From: Prado023 sp963697345
GTDB lineage: Bacteria > Actinomycetota > Actinomycetes > S36-B12 > CAIYMF01
Direction of reading: 5' to 3'
Assembly: GCA_963697345.1 (NCBI GenBank)
Contig: CAVONS010000007.1
Span: 434,001 to 498,000 of the forward strand
DNA: 64,000 nucleotides
The notes beneath the pieces are model-generated. The model had not been told where the DNA came from. It was given only the letters and a program-made list of their open reading frames with translations, and searched no databases. Each line of letters opens with the position of its first letter. Within the stretch, counting starts at the first letter, position 1. The translations under genes and the position numbers were made by a program. Below, piece after piece: positions 1 through 7,984 of this stretch.

Positions 1-381
1 CCCGTGCGCGACGGCGTAGGTGATCGAGTTGTCGCCACCCACCGCGAGCACCACCGCATCCGGGAACAGGCGCACGGCCTCGATGGTCCGGCGCTCCCCC
101 TCAGGTGTGTCGGGGTCGAGCTCGTCGCCGAGGTCGACCAGCATCAGGTCGGCAAGGTCGAGGTCCTGGCTGGTCACGTAGGTGGAGAACCGGGCGAGCG
201 CGGCGCGCACCGCAGCCGGGGTCGTGTCTGCTCGCGTGGGTGACAAGGATGTCCGGAAGGCCGGCACACCCAGCAGCGCCATCTGGACCCGGCGCGGGTG
301 GTCCGCGCGGGGCCACGCGTGCTCGCGGGTGTTGGCCTCGAGCCAGGCTGACGCGCGCGGCCACAGCGGGTCGTCGGTCAT
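1..381 (-). CDS. hutG: Formimidoylglutamase/agmatinase-family hydrolase (partial)
   Basis: This is the N-terminal part of an arginase/agmatinase superfamily protein; the rest lies beyond the window edge. Its place as last gene of the hut operon argues for formimidoylglutamase, the enzyme that hydrolyses N-formimino-glutamate to glutamate. The visible part includes the LMLVDLGDELDPDTPEGE stretch and AVGGDNSITYAVAHG. That segment aligns with the family GGDHS manganese-binding motif, but the usual His is Asn here. The ATG at 381 overlaps the hutI stop by four bases (ATGA), which suggests translational coupling. Family assignment is firm; exact substrate is inferred from context. Confidence 0.85.
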   Translation of the reverse strand, partial: MTDDPLWPRASAWLEANTREHAWPRADHPRRVQMALLGVPAFRTSLSPTRADTTPAAVRAALARFSTYVTSQDLDLADLMLVDLGDELDPDTPEGERRTIEAVRLFPDAVVLAVGGDNSITYAVAHG

Positions 382-1601
382 GGTGTGCCTCCCTGCGGGT
401 CGTGCCCACGCACTGGGTGCCCGGCGCGCCACACCTGGTCGATCAGGTCCACGCCGGGACGGTAGGCCAGGTGGATGTAGCTGGGGGCAGCCAGTGCGAT
501 GAGGTCAGCGGGCCCCCCGACGGTGATCCGGCCCGCGTCGGTCCGGCGCAGGGCAGCCGCGCCACCGGTCGTCGCGGCCAGCACCGCCTCCGCGACGGTC
601 ATCCCCATCTGGCTGACCGCCAGGGCGATGCACAGCGGCATGGACGTGGTGAAGGACGTGCCCGGGTTGCAGTCGGTCGCCAGCGCGACCGTGGCGCCGG
701 CATCGATCAGCCGGCGCGCGTCCGGGAAGGGCGAGCGGGTGCTGAGCTCGGCGCCGGGGAGCAGGGTCGCCACGGTGCTCGAGCTGGCCAGGGCATCGAT
801 GTCCGTGGCACTCAGGTGCGTGCAGTGGTCGGCGGACGCGGCACCGTGGGCCACGGCCAGGGCCACCCCCGGACCGGGTCCCAGCTGGTTGGCGTGCACG
901 CGCAGGCCCAGGCCCGCGTCGGTGGCCGCGGCCAGGACGACGTGGGCCTCCACGGCATCGAAGGCCCCGCGCTCACAGAAGACGTCGGCCCACCGCGCGT
1001 ACGGGGCGCACGCGTCCAGCATCGGCCCGGTCACCAGGTCGAGGTAGCCGCTGCGATCATCGGCGTGGTCGGCGGGGACGACATGCGCGCCGAGGAAGGT
1101 GACCTCGTCGGTGAACTCCGCGGCGATCCGGCAGGCCCGCGCCTCCTGCTCGACATCGAGTCCGTAGCCGGACTTGATCTCGAACGTGGTGGTGCCGTTG
1201 GCCACGAGCTCGGCCACCAGGCCCGAGACGCCGGCGCGCAGCACGTCGTCGCCGGCTGCCCTGGTTGCCGACACGGTCGAGTTGATCCCCCCTGCCGCGT
1301 AGGGCTGGCCGGCCATCCGCGCGGCGAACTCCACTGCACGGTCCCCGGCGAACACCAGGTGCGCGTGGGAGTCCACGAACCCGGGCAGGACCGCCGCACC
1401 GCCGCAGTCATGGCGGTGGTCGGCGGCTGGAGCCCGCCCCGACGGTCCGATCCAGGAGACCCGGCCGTCGGTCACGACCACCGCGGCGTCCTCGTGCACA
1501 CCCAGGGCCCATTCGGCGCTGTCCGGTGTGCCGGCCGGTGCTGGGCCGTCGGGCACGTTCGTGACGAGTTGCCCGATCCGGTCGATGAGCAGGGACGTCA
1601 C
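378..1601 (-). CDS. hutI: Imidazolonepropionase HutI
   Basis: HutI hydrolyses 4-imidazolone-5-propionate to N-formimino-glutamate, the third step of histidine breakdown, in the cytoplasm. The 407-residue protein has the usual length for this amidohydrolase-fold enzyme. The metal-binding motif appears as GFVDSHAHLVFAGDRAVEF near residues 75-93, followed by MAGQPYAAGGI. Later hallmarks are FEIKSGYGLD, LGAHVVPADH, HANQLG, SADHCTHL and ALATDCNPGTS. The start overlaps the end of hutU by four bases and the stop overlaps hutG, so all three are probably co-translated. Confidence 0.97.
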   Translation of the reverse strand: MTSLLIDRIGQLVTNVPDGPAPAGTPDSAEWALGVHEDAAVVVTDGRVSWIGPSGRAPAADHRHDCGGAAVLPGFVDSHAHLVFAGDRAVEFAARMAGQPYAAGGINSTVSATRAAGDDVLRAGVSGLVAELVANGTTTFEIKSGYGLDVEQEARACRIAAEFTDEVTFLGAHVVPADHADDRSGYLDLVTGPMLDACAPYARWADVFCERGAFDAVEAHVVLAAATDAGLGLRVHANQLGPGPGVALAVAHGAASADHCTHLSATDIDALASSSTVATLLPGAELSTRSPFPDARRLIDAGATVALATDCNPGTSFTTSMPLCIALAVSQMGMTVAEAVLAATTGGAAALRRTDAGRITVGGPADLIALAAPSYIHLAYRPGVDLIDQVWRAGHPVRGHDPQGGTP

Positions 1602-3274
1602 GCGTCGCCGCCCTCCTGCATCGGGATCCGCACGTGCTGCTCCTGGGCCACACGTGAGGCGAGGTCGTAGCCGGCATCGACGTGTCGGATGACCCCCATG
1701 GCCGGGTCGTTGGTGAGCACCCGTTCCAGCTTCTGGGCCGCCAGCGGTGATCCGTCGGCCACTGACACCTGGCCGGCGTGGATCGAGCGTCCCATCCCGA
1801 CCCCGCCGCCGTGGTGGATCGAGACCCAGGACGCCCCCGAGGCGGTGTTGACCAGGGCGTTGAGCAAGGGCCAGTCGGCGATCGCATCCGAGCCGTCGAG
1901 CATCGACTCGGTCTCACGGTAGGGCGAGGCGACCGACCCGGTGTCCAGATGATCGCGACCGATCACGATCGGCGCACTGATCGCACCCGAGGCGACCAGG
2001 GAGTTGAACTCCAGGCCCGCCCGATCCCGCTCGCCCTGACCCAACCAGCAGATGCGCGCGGGCAGCCCCTGCGGGCCGATGCGCTGCCCGGCCGCCCGGA
2101 TCCAGCGGGCCAGCGGTTCGTTGTCGGGAAACAGCCGCAGCACAGCCGCGTCGGTGGCGGCGATGTCGCGTGGATCCCCGGACAGCGCGACCCAGCGGAA
2201 GGGCCCCTTGCCCTCGCAGAAGAGCGGTCGGATGTAGGCGGGGACGAACCCCGGGAAGTCGAACGCGCGGTCGTACCCGGCCAGCTGGGCCTCGCCGCGG
2301 ATCGAGTTGCCGTAGTCGAACACCTCCGCGCCGGCATCCATGAACCCGACCATCGCCTCGACGTGCCTGGCCATCGACTCCCGTGCCCGGGTCGTGAACC
2401 CCTCGGGATCGGCAGCGGCCAGGTCATGCCACTGCTCCATCGACACCCCGACGGGGCAGTACGACAGCGGGTCGTGGGCCGAGGTCTGGTCGGTGACGAT
2501 GTCGATCGCGACCCCGCGGCGCAGCAGCTCGGGCAGGATCTCGGCGGCATTGCCCACCACGCCGACGCTGTGGCCGCGCCCTTCGTCCTTGGCCGCCAGG
2601 GCGCTGGCAACGGCGACGTCGAGGTCGTCGGTCCACTCGTCGAGGTACCTGTGCTCCACGCGGCGTGCCAGGCGCGAGGCGTCGACGTCCACGATCAGGC
2701 AGGCGCCCCCGTTGAGCGTCACGGCCAGGGGTTGGGCCCCACCCATCCCGCCGCAGCCCGCGGTGAGGGTCAACGTCCCGGCCAGCGTGCCGCCGAAGCG
2801 CTTGGCCGCAACCGCGGAGAACGTCTCGTAGGTGCCCTGGACGATGCCCTGGGTGCCGATGTAGATCCAGCTGCCCGCCGTCATCTGGCCGTACATGGTC
2901 AGGCCCAGGGCCTCCAGTCGGCGGAACTCCGGCCACGTGGCCCAGTCGCCGACCAGGTTGGAGTTGGCGATCAGGACCCGTGGCGCCCACTCGTGGGTCC
3001 GCATGACCCCGACGGGCCGGCCGGACTGGACGAGCATCGTCTCGTCGTCGCGCAGGGTCTGCAGCGTGCGCACCAGCGCGTGGTAGCTGGGCCAGTCCCG
3101 TGCCGCTCGACCGGTGCCGCCGTAGACGACCAGGGCGTCGGGATGCTCGGCGACCTCGGGGTCGAGGTTGTTCTGCAGCATCCGCAGGGCGGCCTCCTGG
3201 GGCCAGCCGAGCGCTGAGCGGGTCGTGCCGCGGGGCGCCCGCACGGGTACGGGTGTGCCGAGATCGTGTGCCAT
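1598..3274 (-). CDS. hutU: Urocanate hydratase HutU
   Basis: HutU (urocanase) converts urocanate to imidazolonepropionate using tightly bound NAD+ as an electrophile. The protein has 558 residues, typical of the family. The N-terminal block carries DALVVYGGTGRAARDW and LIANSNLVGDWATWPEF, and the Rossmann segment reads TAGCGGMGGAQPLAVTLNGG. C-terminal hallmarks are GRDHLDTGSVASPYRETE and the glycine-rich HHGGGVGMGRSIHAGQV. A GAGGAG ribosome binding site lies just before the ATG. It sits 18 bp after hutH, in the same transcript direction. Confidence 0.98.
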   Translation of the reverse strand: MAHDLGTPVPVRAPRGTTRSALGWPQEAALRMLQNNLDPEVAEHPDALVVYGGTGRAARDWPSYHALVRTLQTLRDDETMLVQSGRPVGVMRTHEWAPRVLIANSNLVGDWATWPEFRRLEALGLTMYGQMTAGSWIYIGTQGIVQGTYETFSAVAAKRFGGTLAGTLTLTAGCGGMGGAQPLAVTLNGGACLIVDVDASRLARRVEHRYLDEWTDDLDVAVASALAAKDEGRGHSVGVVGNAAEILPELLRRGVAIDIVTDQTSAHDPLSYCPVGVSMEQWHDLAAADPEGFTTRARESMARHVEAMVGFMDAGAEVFDYGNSIRGEAQLAGYDRAFDFPGFVPAYIRPLFCEGKGPFRWVALSGDPRDIAATDAAVLRLFPDNEPLARWIRAAGQRIGPQGLPARICWLGQGERDRAGLEFNSLVASGAISAPIVIGRDHLDTGSVASPYRETESMLDGSDAIADWPLLNALVNTASGASWVSIHHGGGVGMGRSIHAGQVSVADGSPLAAQKLERVLTNDPAMGVIRHVDAGYDLASRVAQEQHVRIPMQEGGDA

Positions 3275-3292
3275 GTCAGCTCCTCGTCGCGC

Positions 3293-4843
3293 TCATTGCA
3301 GGTCCCCGACGGCTTCGGCCACCGCCGCCAGGATGGCCCCGGAGGCGATCAGCTCGTCGGCCGCGCGTATCTCGTCGGCGACGATCCGGTCCGAGCCGGG
3401 GCCCGCCACCGCGGTCCGCAGCGCCGCCAGCGCTGCTGCGGTACCCGGAGCGGGCCTCAGTGGCGCGCGCAGGTCCAGCGCCCGGCCCGCCGAGATCAGC
3501 TCGATCGCCAGGACCTGGCGCAGACCGCGCACCGCGGTGCTCAGCTTGCGCGCCGACGCCCAGCCCATCGACACATGGTCCTCCTGCATCGCCGAGCTGG
3601 GGATCGAGTCGACGCTGGCCGGCACCGCCAGCCGCTTGAGCTCCGAGACGATCCCGGCCGCGGTGTACTGGGCGATCATGTAGCCGGAGTCCACGCCGAC
3701 CTCGTGGGCCAGGAAGGCGGGCAGCCCCTGGTTGCGCGAGTGGTCCATGAGCCGGTCGGTGCGCCGCTCGCTGATCGAGGCGACGTCGGCCACGGGGATC
3801 GCCAGGAAGTCCAGGACGTGTGCGACCGGTGCCCCGTGGAAGTTCCCGTTGGACTCCACGCGGCCGTCCTCGGTGACCACCGGGTTGTCGATGATCGAGT
3901 CCAGCTCGCGCTGGGCGACGGCGCGGGCATGGTCCAGGGTGTCGCGTGCCGAGCCGGCGACCTGCGGGGCGCAACGCATGGAGTACGCGTCCTGCACGAG
4001 GTGGGCCCGGTCGTCGCGATGGCTGGCCACGATCGCCGACCCAGCCAGCAGGCTGCGCAGGTTGGCCGCCGAGCGCGCCTGGCCGGCATGCGGGCGCATC
4101 GCGATGAGGTCGGCCGCGAAGGCGCGGTCGGTGCCCAGCAGGGCCTCGATGCTCATGGCGGTCGTGACGTCGGCGACCTTCAGCAGGAGGTCGAGGTCGG
4201 CCAGCGCCAGGGCCAGCATGCCCAGCATGCCGTCGGTGCCGTTGATGAGGGCCAGGCCCTCCTTCTCTGCGAGGGTGACCACGTCGAGCCCGGCCTCGGC
4301 CAGTGCCTGACCGGCGGGTCGTGTGCTGCCGTCGGGGTTGCGGACCCGGCCCTCGCCCTGCAGGACGATCGCCACGTGTGCCAGCGGAGCGAGGTCGCCG
4401 CTGCAGCCCAGCGACCCGTACTCGTGGACCGCGGGCGTGATCCCGGCATTCAGCAGGCCCGCCAGCGTCGTCACGACCTGCGTGCCCACACCGGTCCGGC
4501 CCGTGCACAGCGTGTGCAGGCGCAGGACCATCATGGCGCGCACGACCTCGGGCTCGACGAGGGGACCGCTGCCGGCCGCGTGCGACCGGGTCAGGCTCAC
4601 CTGCAGTGCGGCGCGGCGCTCCGGGGGGATGGCGATGGTGGCCAGTGCGCCGAACCCGGTGGACACCCCGTAGGTGGGCTCGGGTCGACCGGCCAGGTCC
4701 TCGATGTGGAGACGCCCGGCGGCCACTCGCGCCATGGTCTGCTCGGGGATCCGGATGCTGCGCCCTCGTCGCGCGATGTGCGGGATGTCATCGAGGCTGA
4801 GGCGATCGATGTCAACGGGTGTCGGATCATCGGGGGGCGCCAT
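3293..4843 (-). CDS. hutH: Histidine ammonia-lyase HutH
   Basis: HutH removes ammonia from L-histidine to give urocanate, the first step of the pathway, and is the first gene of this operon. The 516-residue protein shows the full MIO-enzyme signature in HEYGSLGCSGDLAPLAH around residues 143-159. The self-cyclising triad is Cys-Ser-Gly here rather than the more common Ala-Ser-Gly; I recall the same in other actinobacterial HutH proteins. Other hallmarks are YGVSTGFGALA, SLTRSHAAGSGP, LINGTDGMLGMLALAL and QDAYSMRCAPQV. TAGCAA lies 6 bases before the ATG, a weak candidate -10 for a leaderless transcript. No hut regulator is visible next to it. Confidence 0.97.
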   Translation of the reverse strand: MAPPDDPTPVDIDRLSLDDIPHIARRGRSIRIPEQTMARVAAGRLHIEDLAGRPEPTYGVSTGFGALATIAIPPERRAALQVSLTRSHAAGSGPLVEPEVVRAMMVLRLHTLCTGRTGVGTQVVTTLAGLLNAGITPAVHEYGSLGCSGDLAPLAHVAIVLQGEGRVRNPDGSTRPAGQALAEAGLDVVTLAEKEGLALINGTDGMLGMLALALADLDLLLKVADVTTAMSIEALLGTDRAFAADLIAMRPHAGQARSAANLRSLLAGSAIVASHRDDRAHLVQDAYSMRCAPQVAGSARDTLDHARAVAQRELDSIIDNPVVTEDGRVESNGNFHGAPVAHVLDFLAIPVADVASISERRTDRLMDHSRNQGLPAFLAHEVGVDSGYMIAQYTAAGIVSELKRLAVPASVDSIPSSAMQEDHVSMGWASARKLSTAVRGLRQVLAIELISAGRALDLRAPLRPAPGTAAALAALRTAVAGPGSDRIVADEIRAADELIASGAILAAVAEAVGDLQ

Positions 4844-4907
4844 GGGCCATTGCTAGCACCGATCCTGCTCGCAGCGCCGGGTGAGCGCGGCGCGTCGGCT
4901 GTCGGCT

Positions 4908-5711
4908 TCAGCGCGCCCGCAGGTAGAGGACCATCTGGCTGGAGCCCTGTTGGCGGCGCTCCTGGGTGTCGAACAGGTCGCTGCGGTCGCGCACGAGGTC
5001 GGAGAGCTTGCGGTAGCCGTAGAGCCGCGGATCGAAGTCCGGCTGCAGCTTGTTCAGGTAGTTGCCGAAGGTGCCCAGATGCGCCCAGCCCTCGTCGTCG
5101 ACCGACTGCTCGAGGGCGCTGAGCACGAACTTCTTCGGCAGCTTGGGCTTGGCCGAGGGCTCGGTCGGCTTCGCCGGCTGGGATGCCGTCGACCCCGCCC
5201 CCGACTTCTCCGGCACCTCGGGCTCTGCTGCTCGCTCGCCGTTGCGCAGCACCTCGACGAACACGAACCGGTGACAGGCGTTGCGGAACGCCTCCGGGGT
5301 CTTCTTCTCCCCGAACCCGAAGACCGACAGGCCCTCCTCGCGCAGGCGCATGGCCAGTCCGGTGAAGTCGCTGTCGCTGGTCACCAGGGCGAAGCCATCG
5401 AAGTTGCCCGTGTACAGCAGGTCCATCGCGTCGATGATCAGCGTGCTGTCGGTGGAGTTCTTGCCCGTTGAGTAGGCGAACTGCTGCACCGGCTTGATCG
5501 CGTTGCGCTGCAGGACCTTCTTCCAGGACGCACTCGTGGGCGAGGTGAAGTCGCCATAGATCCGGCGCACAGTGGCATCGCCATAGCGGGCGACCTCGGC
5601 CAGGAGTGGCTCGATGACCGCGGCCTGGGCGTTGTCGGCATCGATGAGCACGGCCAGGCGCAGCGGTGCGTCGTCGGTGTCGGTGTTCGGGGTGCGTCGT
5701 GGTGTCGCCAT
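4908..5711 (-). CDS. NYN-domain nuclease-like protein with C-terminal OST-HTH
   Basis: This is a predicted RNA-processing protein, but its substrate is unknown. Residues 15-150 form a NYN/PIN-like domain (LabA/DUF88 type) with acidic catalytic motifs AVLIDADNAQ, DAMDLLYTGNFDGFALV and TSDSDFTGLAMRLREEG. A charged Ala/Pro/Lys linker (about 165-195) follows. The C-terminus (SALEQSVDDEGWAHLGTFG to LSDLVRDRSDLFDTQ) matches an OST-HTH/LOTUS RNA-binding domain. The 267-residue length and the domain order fit the known NYN-OST-HTH family. CAGGCT lies 6 bases upstream of the ATG, suggesting a leaderless transcript. It is transcribed alone. Confidence 0.9.
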   Translation of the reverse strand: MATPRRTPNTDTDDAPLRLAVLIDADNAQAAVIEPLLAEVARYGDATVRRIYGDFTSPTSASWKKVLQRNAIKPVQQFAYSTGKNSTDSTLIIDAMDLLYTGNFDGFALVTSDSDFTGLAMRLREEGLSVFGFGEKKTPEAFRNACHRFVFVEVLRNGERAAEPEVPEKSGAGSTASQPAKPTEPSAKPKLPKKFVLSALEQSVDDEGWAHLGTFGNYLNKLQPDFDPRLYGYRKLSDLVRDRSDLFDTQERRQQGSSQMVLYLRAR

Positions 5712-5802
5712 GAGGTCAGCCTGTCATGCCCACCGTCGGGTCCGGGCCACCCGCACGTGTCTCACGATGCGGACAGTGCACCCACCTCGTGGTGCGACAG
5801 GG

Positions 5803-5808
5803 TAGCCT
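5803..5808 (+). promoter_or_regulatory. Candidate -10 element (TAGCCT) for a leaderless leader-peptide transcript
   Basis: TAGCCT sits 7 bases before the ATG of the short leader ORF, so transcription would begin at or next to its first base. The same spacing recurs at many genes in this window. No convincing -35 hexamer is visible. Confidence 0.5.
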
Positions 5809-5815
5809 TGCCTTC

Positions 5816-5893
5816 ATGTATCGGGTGCTGCTGACCAAGCGGAGGGTCGTTGACCACTGCCGCATGGGCACCTGTCTGTGTCGAATGCCCTGA
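5816..5893 (+). CDS. Short Cys-containing leader peptide (25 aa)
   Basis: The ORF encodes 25 residues whose core reads LLTKRRVVDHCRMGTCLCR, followed by Met-Pro-stop. It contains three cysteines. The pattern (Leu-Thr-basic-Arg-Arg, Val-Asp, Cys-Arg, Leu-Cys-Arg) resembles the actinobacterial putative leader peptide family found upstream of sulfur and cysteine metabolism genes. Some mycobacterial relatives act through cysteine-sensitive attenuation. It ends 56 bp before a DUF4395 gene, a family commonly found beside thioredoxins and sulfurtransferases. Cysteine- or sulfur-responsive control of that gene is inferred, not shown. Start and stop are unambiguous. Confidence 0.7.
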   Translation: MYRVLLTKRRVVDHCRMGTCLCRMP

Positions 5894-5949
5894 GACCGTC
5901 CCCAGCGCGACCCCGGCCCGGCATCCACAGACCCGAAAGAAGAACTCCC

Positions 5950-6426
5950 GTGAGCACTGTGTCATCCTCCACGTCCCCCCAGACCGCGGCCTCGACGTCG
6001 GCCCCCGCAGCGCCGGCGGGCATCGACCCCCGTGGTCCACGGTTCGGCGCCGCGATCACCACGGTCGTGCTGTCCGCGGCCCTGTTGCTCGCCTCGCCGG
6101 TCCTCCTGGCGATCCAGGCCCTGGTCTTCGCGGTCGGTGTGATCGCCGGGCCGGCGCGCCAGCCGTACGGCCTCCTCTTCAAGCGGGTCCTACGTCCCAG
6201 GCTGTCCGCGCCGGACCACCTCGAGGATCCGGCCGCCCCGCGGTTCGCACAGGCCTGCGGGCTCGCCTTCAGCCTCGTCGGGCTCCTGGGCTTCGCCCTG
6301 GGCGCGTCCTGGTTGGCCCTGGGCGCCATCGCCCTCGCGCTGGCGGCCGCCTTCCTCAACGCCGCGTTCGACTTCTGCCTGGGCTGCGAGATCTACCTGC
6401 GCGCCCAGCGCCTTCGCCGCAGCTGA
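5950..6426 (+). CDS. DUF4395 family integral membrane protein
   Basis: This 158-residue protein begins at GTG, preceded by GAAAGAAGAA, with an Ala/Ser/Thr-rich tail of about 25 residues. Hydrophobic segments follow at roughly 34-60, 95-112 and 115-135. The family signature IDPRGPRFGAAIT and the later ACGLAFSLVGLLGFALG and AAFLNAAFDFCLGCEIYL identify DUF4395. The CLGC pair near the C-terminus is notable because relatives are often encoded with rhodanese-type sulfurtransferases or thioredoxin. The biochemical role is unknown. The Cys-rich leader just upstream suggests sulfur-linked regulation. Confidence 0.85.
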   Translation: MSTVSSSTSPQTAASTSAPAAPAGIDPRGPRFGAAITTVVLSAALLLASPVLLAIQALVFAVGVIAGPARQPYGLLFKRVLRPRLSAPDHLEDPAAPRFAQACGLAFSLVGLLGFALGASWLALGAIALALAAAFLNAAFDFCLGCEIYLRAQRLRRS

Positions 6427-6451
6427 TCGGCAGCAGATCGGCGTCGCGCGG

Positions 6452-6829
6452 CTAGGGCGTCGGTCCGCCTGCTCCGTACACCAGAGCTTGGGCGCCCTCG
6501 GCCAGGACTTCGTCGACGAACGATGCTGCGCCGGCCAGCCGGACCCCGGGCAGCAGGTGCTGTGCCGTGAGCTCCCGGCGCGCAGCGCACTGCGTGCACA
6601 CCGTGAGGGTCCCTTCGGCCAGGACCGCGTCGCGCAGTTCGGCCAGGGGTGCGGCCAGGGGAAGTGCGAAGGCCTCGGCGCGACCCGGGGTGGCCAGGAA
6701 CGTCGCGTCCCCCGTGAGCCACAGCGAGACCTCGGCTCCTGAGGCCAGAGCCGTGGCCGCGACGGTGAATGCCTGGGAGCAGGGCTCGGGGTCGGTGGTG
6801 GTGCACTTGACCACCAGGGCACGGGTCAT
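6452..6829 (-). CDS. DsrE/DsrF-like family protein
   Basis: The 125-residue protein has the DsrE fold pattern: ALVVKCTTTDPEPCSQAFTVA at the start, then GAEVSLWLTGDATFL, AELRDAVLAEGTLTVCTQCA with a CxxC, and SFVDEVLAEGAQALVYG at the end. Family members handle sulfur transfer or bind small ligands, and the cysteines near residues 16 and 80 could serve such a role. It converges on the DUF4395 gene, leaving only 25 bp between stops. TAGGCT lies 6 bases before the ATG on the minus strand, indicating a leaderless transcript. Confidence 0.8.
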   Translation of the reverse strand: MTRALVVKCTTTDPEPCSQAFTVAATALASGAEVSLWLTGDATFLATPGRAEAFALPLAAPLAELRDAVLAEGTLTVCTQCAARRELTAQHLLPGVRLAGAASFVDEVLAEGAQALVYGAGGPTP

Positions 6830-6885
6830 GGACGCAGCCTAGGCTGAACGCTGCGTGGGCGGCGTCCGGCATTAGACTTCCGTGC

Positions 6886-6993
6886 GTGGACGCCATCGAG
6901 ATCTTCTTCACCTCCCTGCTGGTGCTGGTCAGCATCGTCATCGTGTGGTTCGCCGGGTACGTCGTGTACAAGCTGTACAAGGGCCAGGCCTGA
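6886..6993 (+). CDS. Small single-pass membrane protein (35 aa)
   Basis: A GTG-started ORF encodes 35 residues. Its centre (SLLVLVSIVIVWFAGYVVYK) is one transmembrane helix flanked by an acidic N-terminus and a Lys-rich C-terminus (LYKGQA). TAGACT lies 7 bases upstream, so the transcript probably starts at the GTG. The stop lies two bases before the nitrobindin ATG, which points to one transcript and possibly coupling. Actinobacterial genomes carry similar unnamed small proteins at this place. The function is unknown. Confidence 0.65.
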   Translation: MDAIEIFFTSLLVLVSIVIVWFAGYVVYKLYKGQA

Positions 6994-6995
6994 GC

Positions 6996-7526
6996 ATGTC
7001 CGACGGTCCTCCCGTTGAGTTGGCGCACCTGTCCTGGCTGATCGGGCGTTGGGGCGGCATCGGTGAGGGTGGCTATCCGACGATCGATCCGTTCCGCTAC
7101 GAGCAGGTCGTGGAGTTCGCCTGCGACGGCCGCCCGTTCCTGGAGTACCGGTCGGTGTCGTGGATCGTCGATGAGGACAACAACCGAGTGCGCCGTGCGG
7201 CCACTGAGTCCGGCTACTGGCGGCCGCGCCCGGACAACGGCGTGGAGCTTCTCCTGGCCCACCCGACCGGCTTCGTCGAGGCATGGGTGGGTCGTGTCGA
7301 GGTGACCGGCATCCACGACGCCCGCGTCATCGGGGCGCGGATCGAGCTGACGACCGATGCCATCGTGCGCACGGAGTCGGCCAAGGAGGTCACTGCGGGG
7401 CATCGGCTGTACGGGCTGGTCGAGGGTCGGCTGCTGGCCACCTACGACATGGCTGCCGTCGGGGAGCGGCTGGTCAACCATCTGGCGATCTCGCTGGAGC
7501 CCATCACCGACGGGCCCACGCCGTAG
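6996..7526 (+). CDS. Nitrobindin-like heme-binding FABP-family protein
   Basis: This 176-residue protein belongs to the nitrobindin family (DUF1794, THAP4-like heme-binding beta-barrel). The diagnostic motif is LSWLIGRWGGIGEGGYPTI near residues 11-29, followed by FRYEQVVEF and FLEYRSVSW. The C-terminal NHLAISLEP region matches where family members place the proximal heme His. Relatives bind ferric heme and scavenge or isomerise peroxynitrite. The ATG is chosen because the longer frame runs back through the small membrane protein. The Fur gene follows after 2 bp. Confidence 0.9.
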   Translation: MSDGPPVELAHLSWLIGRWGGIGEGGYPTIDPFRYEQVVEFACDGRPFLEYRSVSWIVDEDNNRVRRAATESGYWRPRPDNGVELLLAHPTGFVEAWVGRVEVTGIHDARVIGARIELTTDAIVRTESAKEVTAGHRLYGLVEGRLLATYDMAAVGERLVNHLAISLEPITDGPTP

Positions 7527-7528
7527 TC

Positions 7529-7984
7529 ATGGCCGAGGACGGCCCGCACTGGGACGCCCGCCTGCGTGCTGCGGGCCTGCGCAGCACTGAGGCGCGCAGG
7601 GCAGTCCTGCAGGCCCTGTTCGAGGCGCGGCACGCCACAGTCGATGAGTTGGCGGTGGCTGTCCAGGTGACCAGGCCCGAGGTCAACCTCTCGACCATCT
7701 ACCGCACGCTCGAGTCGCTCGACGAGGCGGGGCTGGTCAGCCATGCCCACCTGCACCATGGGTCCCCGACCTACCACTCCGTCGACGAGGAGCCCCACGT
7801 CCACCTGGTCTGCGCCCAGTGCGGTGCTGTCGAGCAGCAGCCCGTGACGGTCGCGCGGGGCATGGCCGAGCAGCTCGAGGAGGCCACCGGCTTCGTCGTC
7901 GACCTCGCGCACCTGGCCGTGCACGGGCAGTGCGCCGCGTGCCAGGGAAGTCCTGGCGCCCACTCGGCGTTGACACAGCCATGA
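7529..7984 (+). CDS. Fur-family metal-responsive repressor
   Basis: The 151-residue protein is a Fur/Zur-type regulator. The winged helix spans residues 10-85, with recognition-helix signature NLSTIYRTLESLDEAGLVSH. The metal-binding part contains EEPHVHLVCAQCG and HGQCAACQ, giving two CxxC pairs typical of the structural zinc site. Whether it senses iron, zinc or manganese cannot be decided from sequence. It lies between nitrobindin and ygfZ, which are linked to heme and iron-sulfur biology, so iron is plausible. Its TGA overlaps the ATG of the next gene (ATGA). Confidence 0.92.
   Translation: MAEDGPHWDARLRAAGLRSTEARRAVLQALFEARHATVDELAVAVQVTRPEVNLSTIYRTLESLDEAGLVSHAHLHHGSPTYHSVDEEPHVHLVCAQCGAVEQQPVTVARGMAEQLEEATGFVVDLAHLAVHGQCAACQGSPGAHSALTQP

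Noticed and set aside
105..1670. A 521-codon plus-strand frame across hutI
   Set aside because: Composition follows the antisense of a conserved gene; no protein family resemblance.
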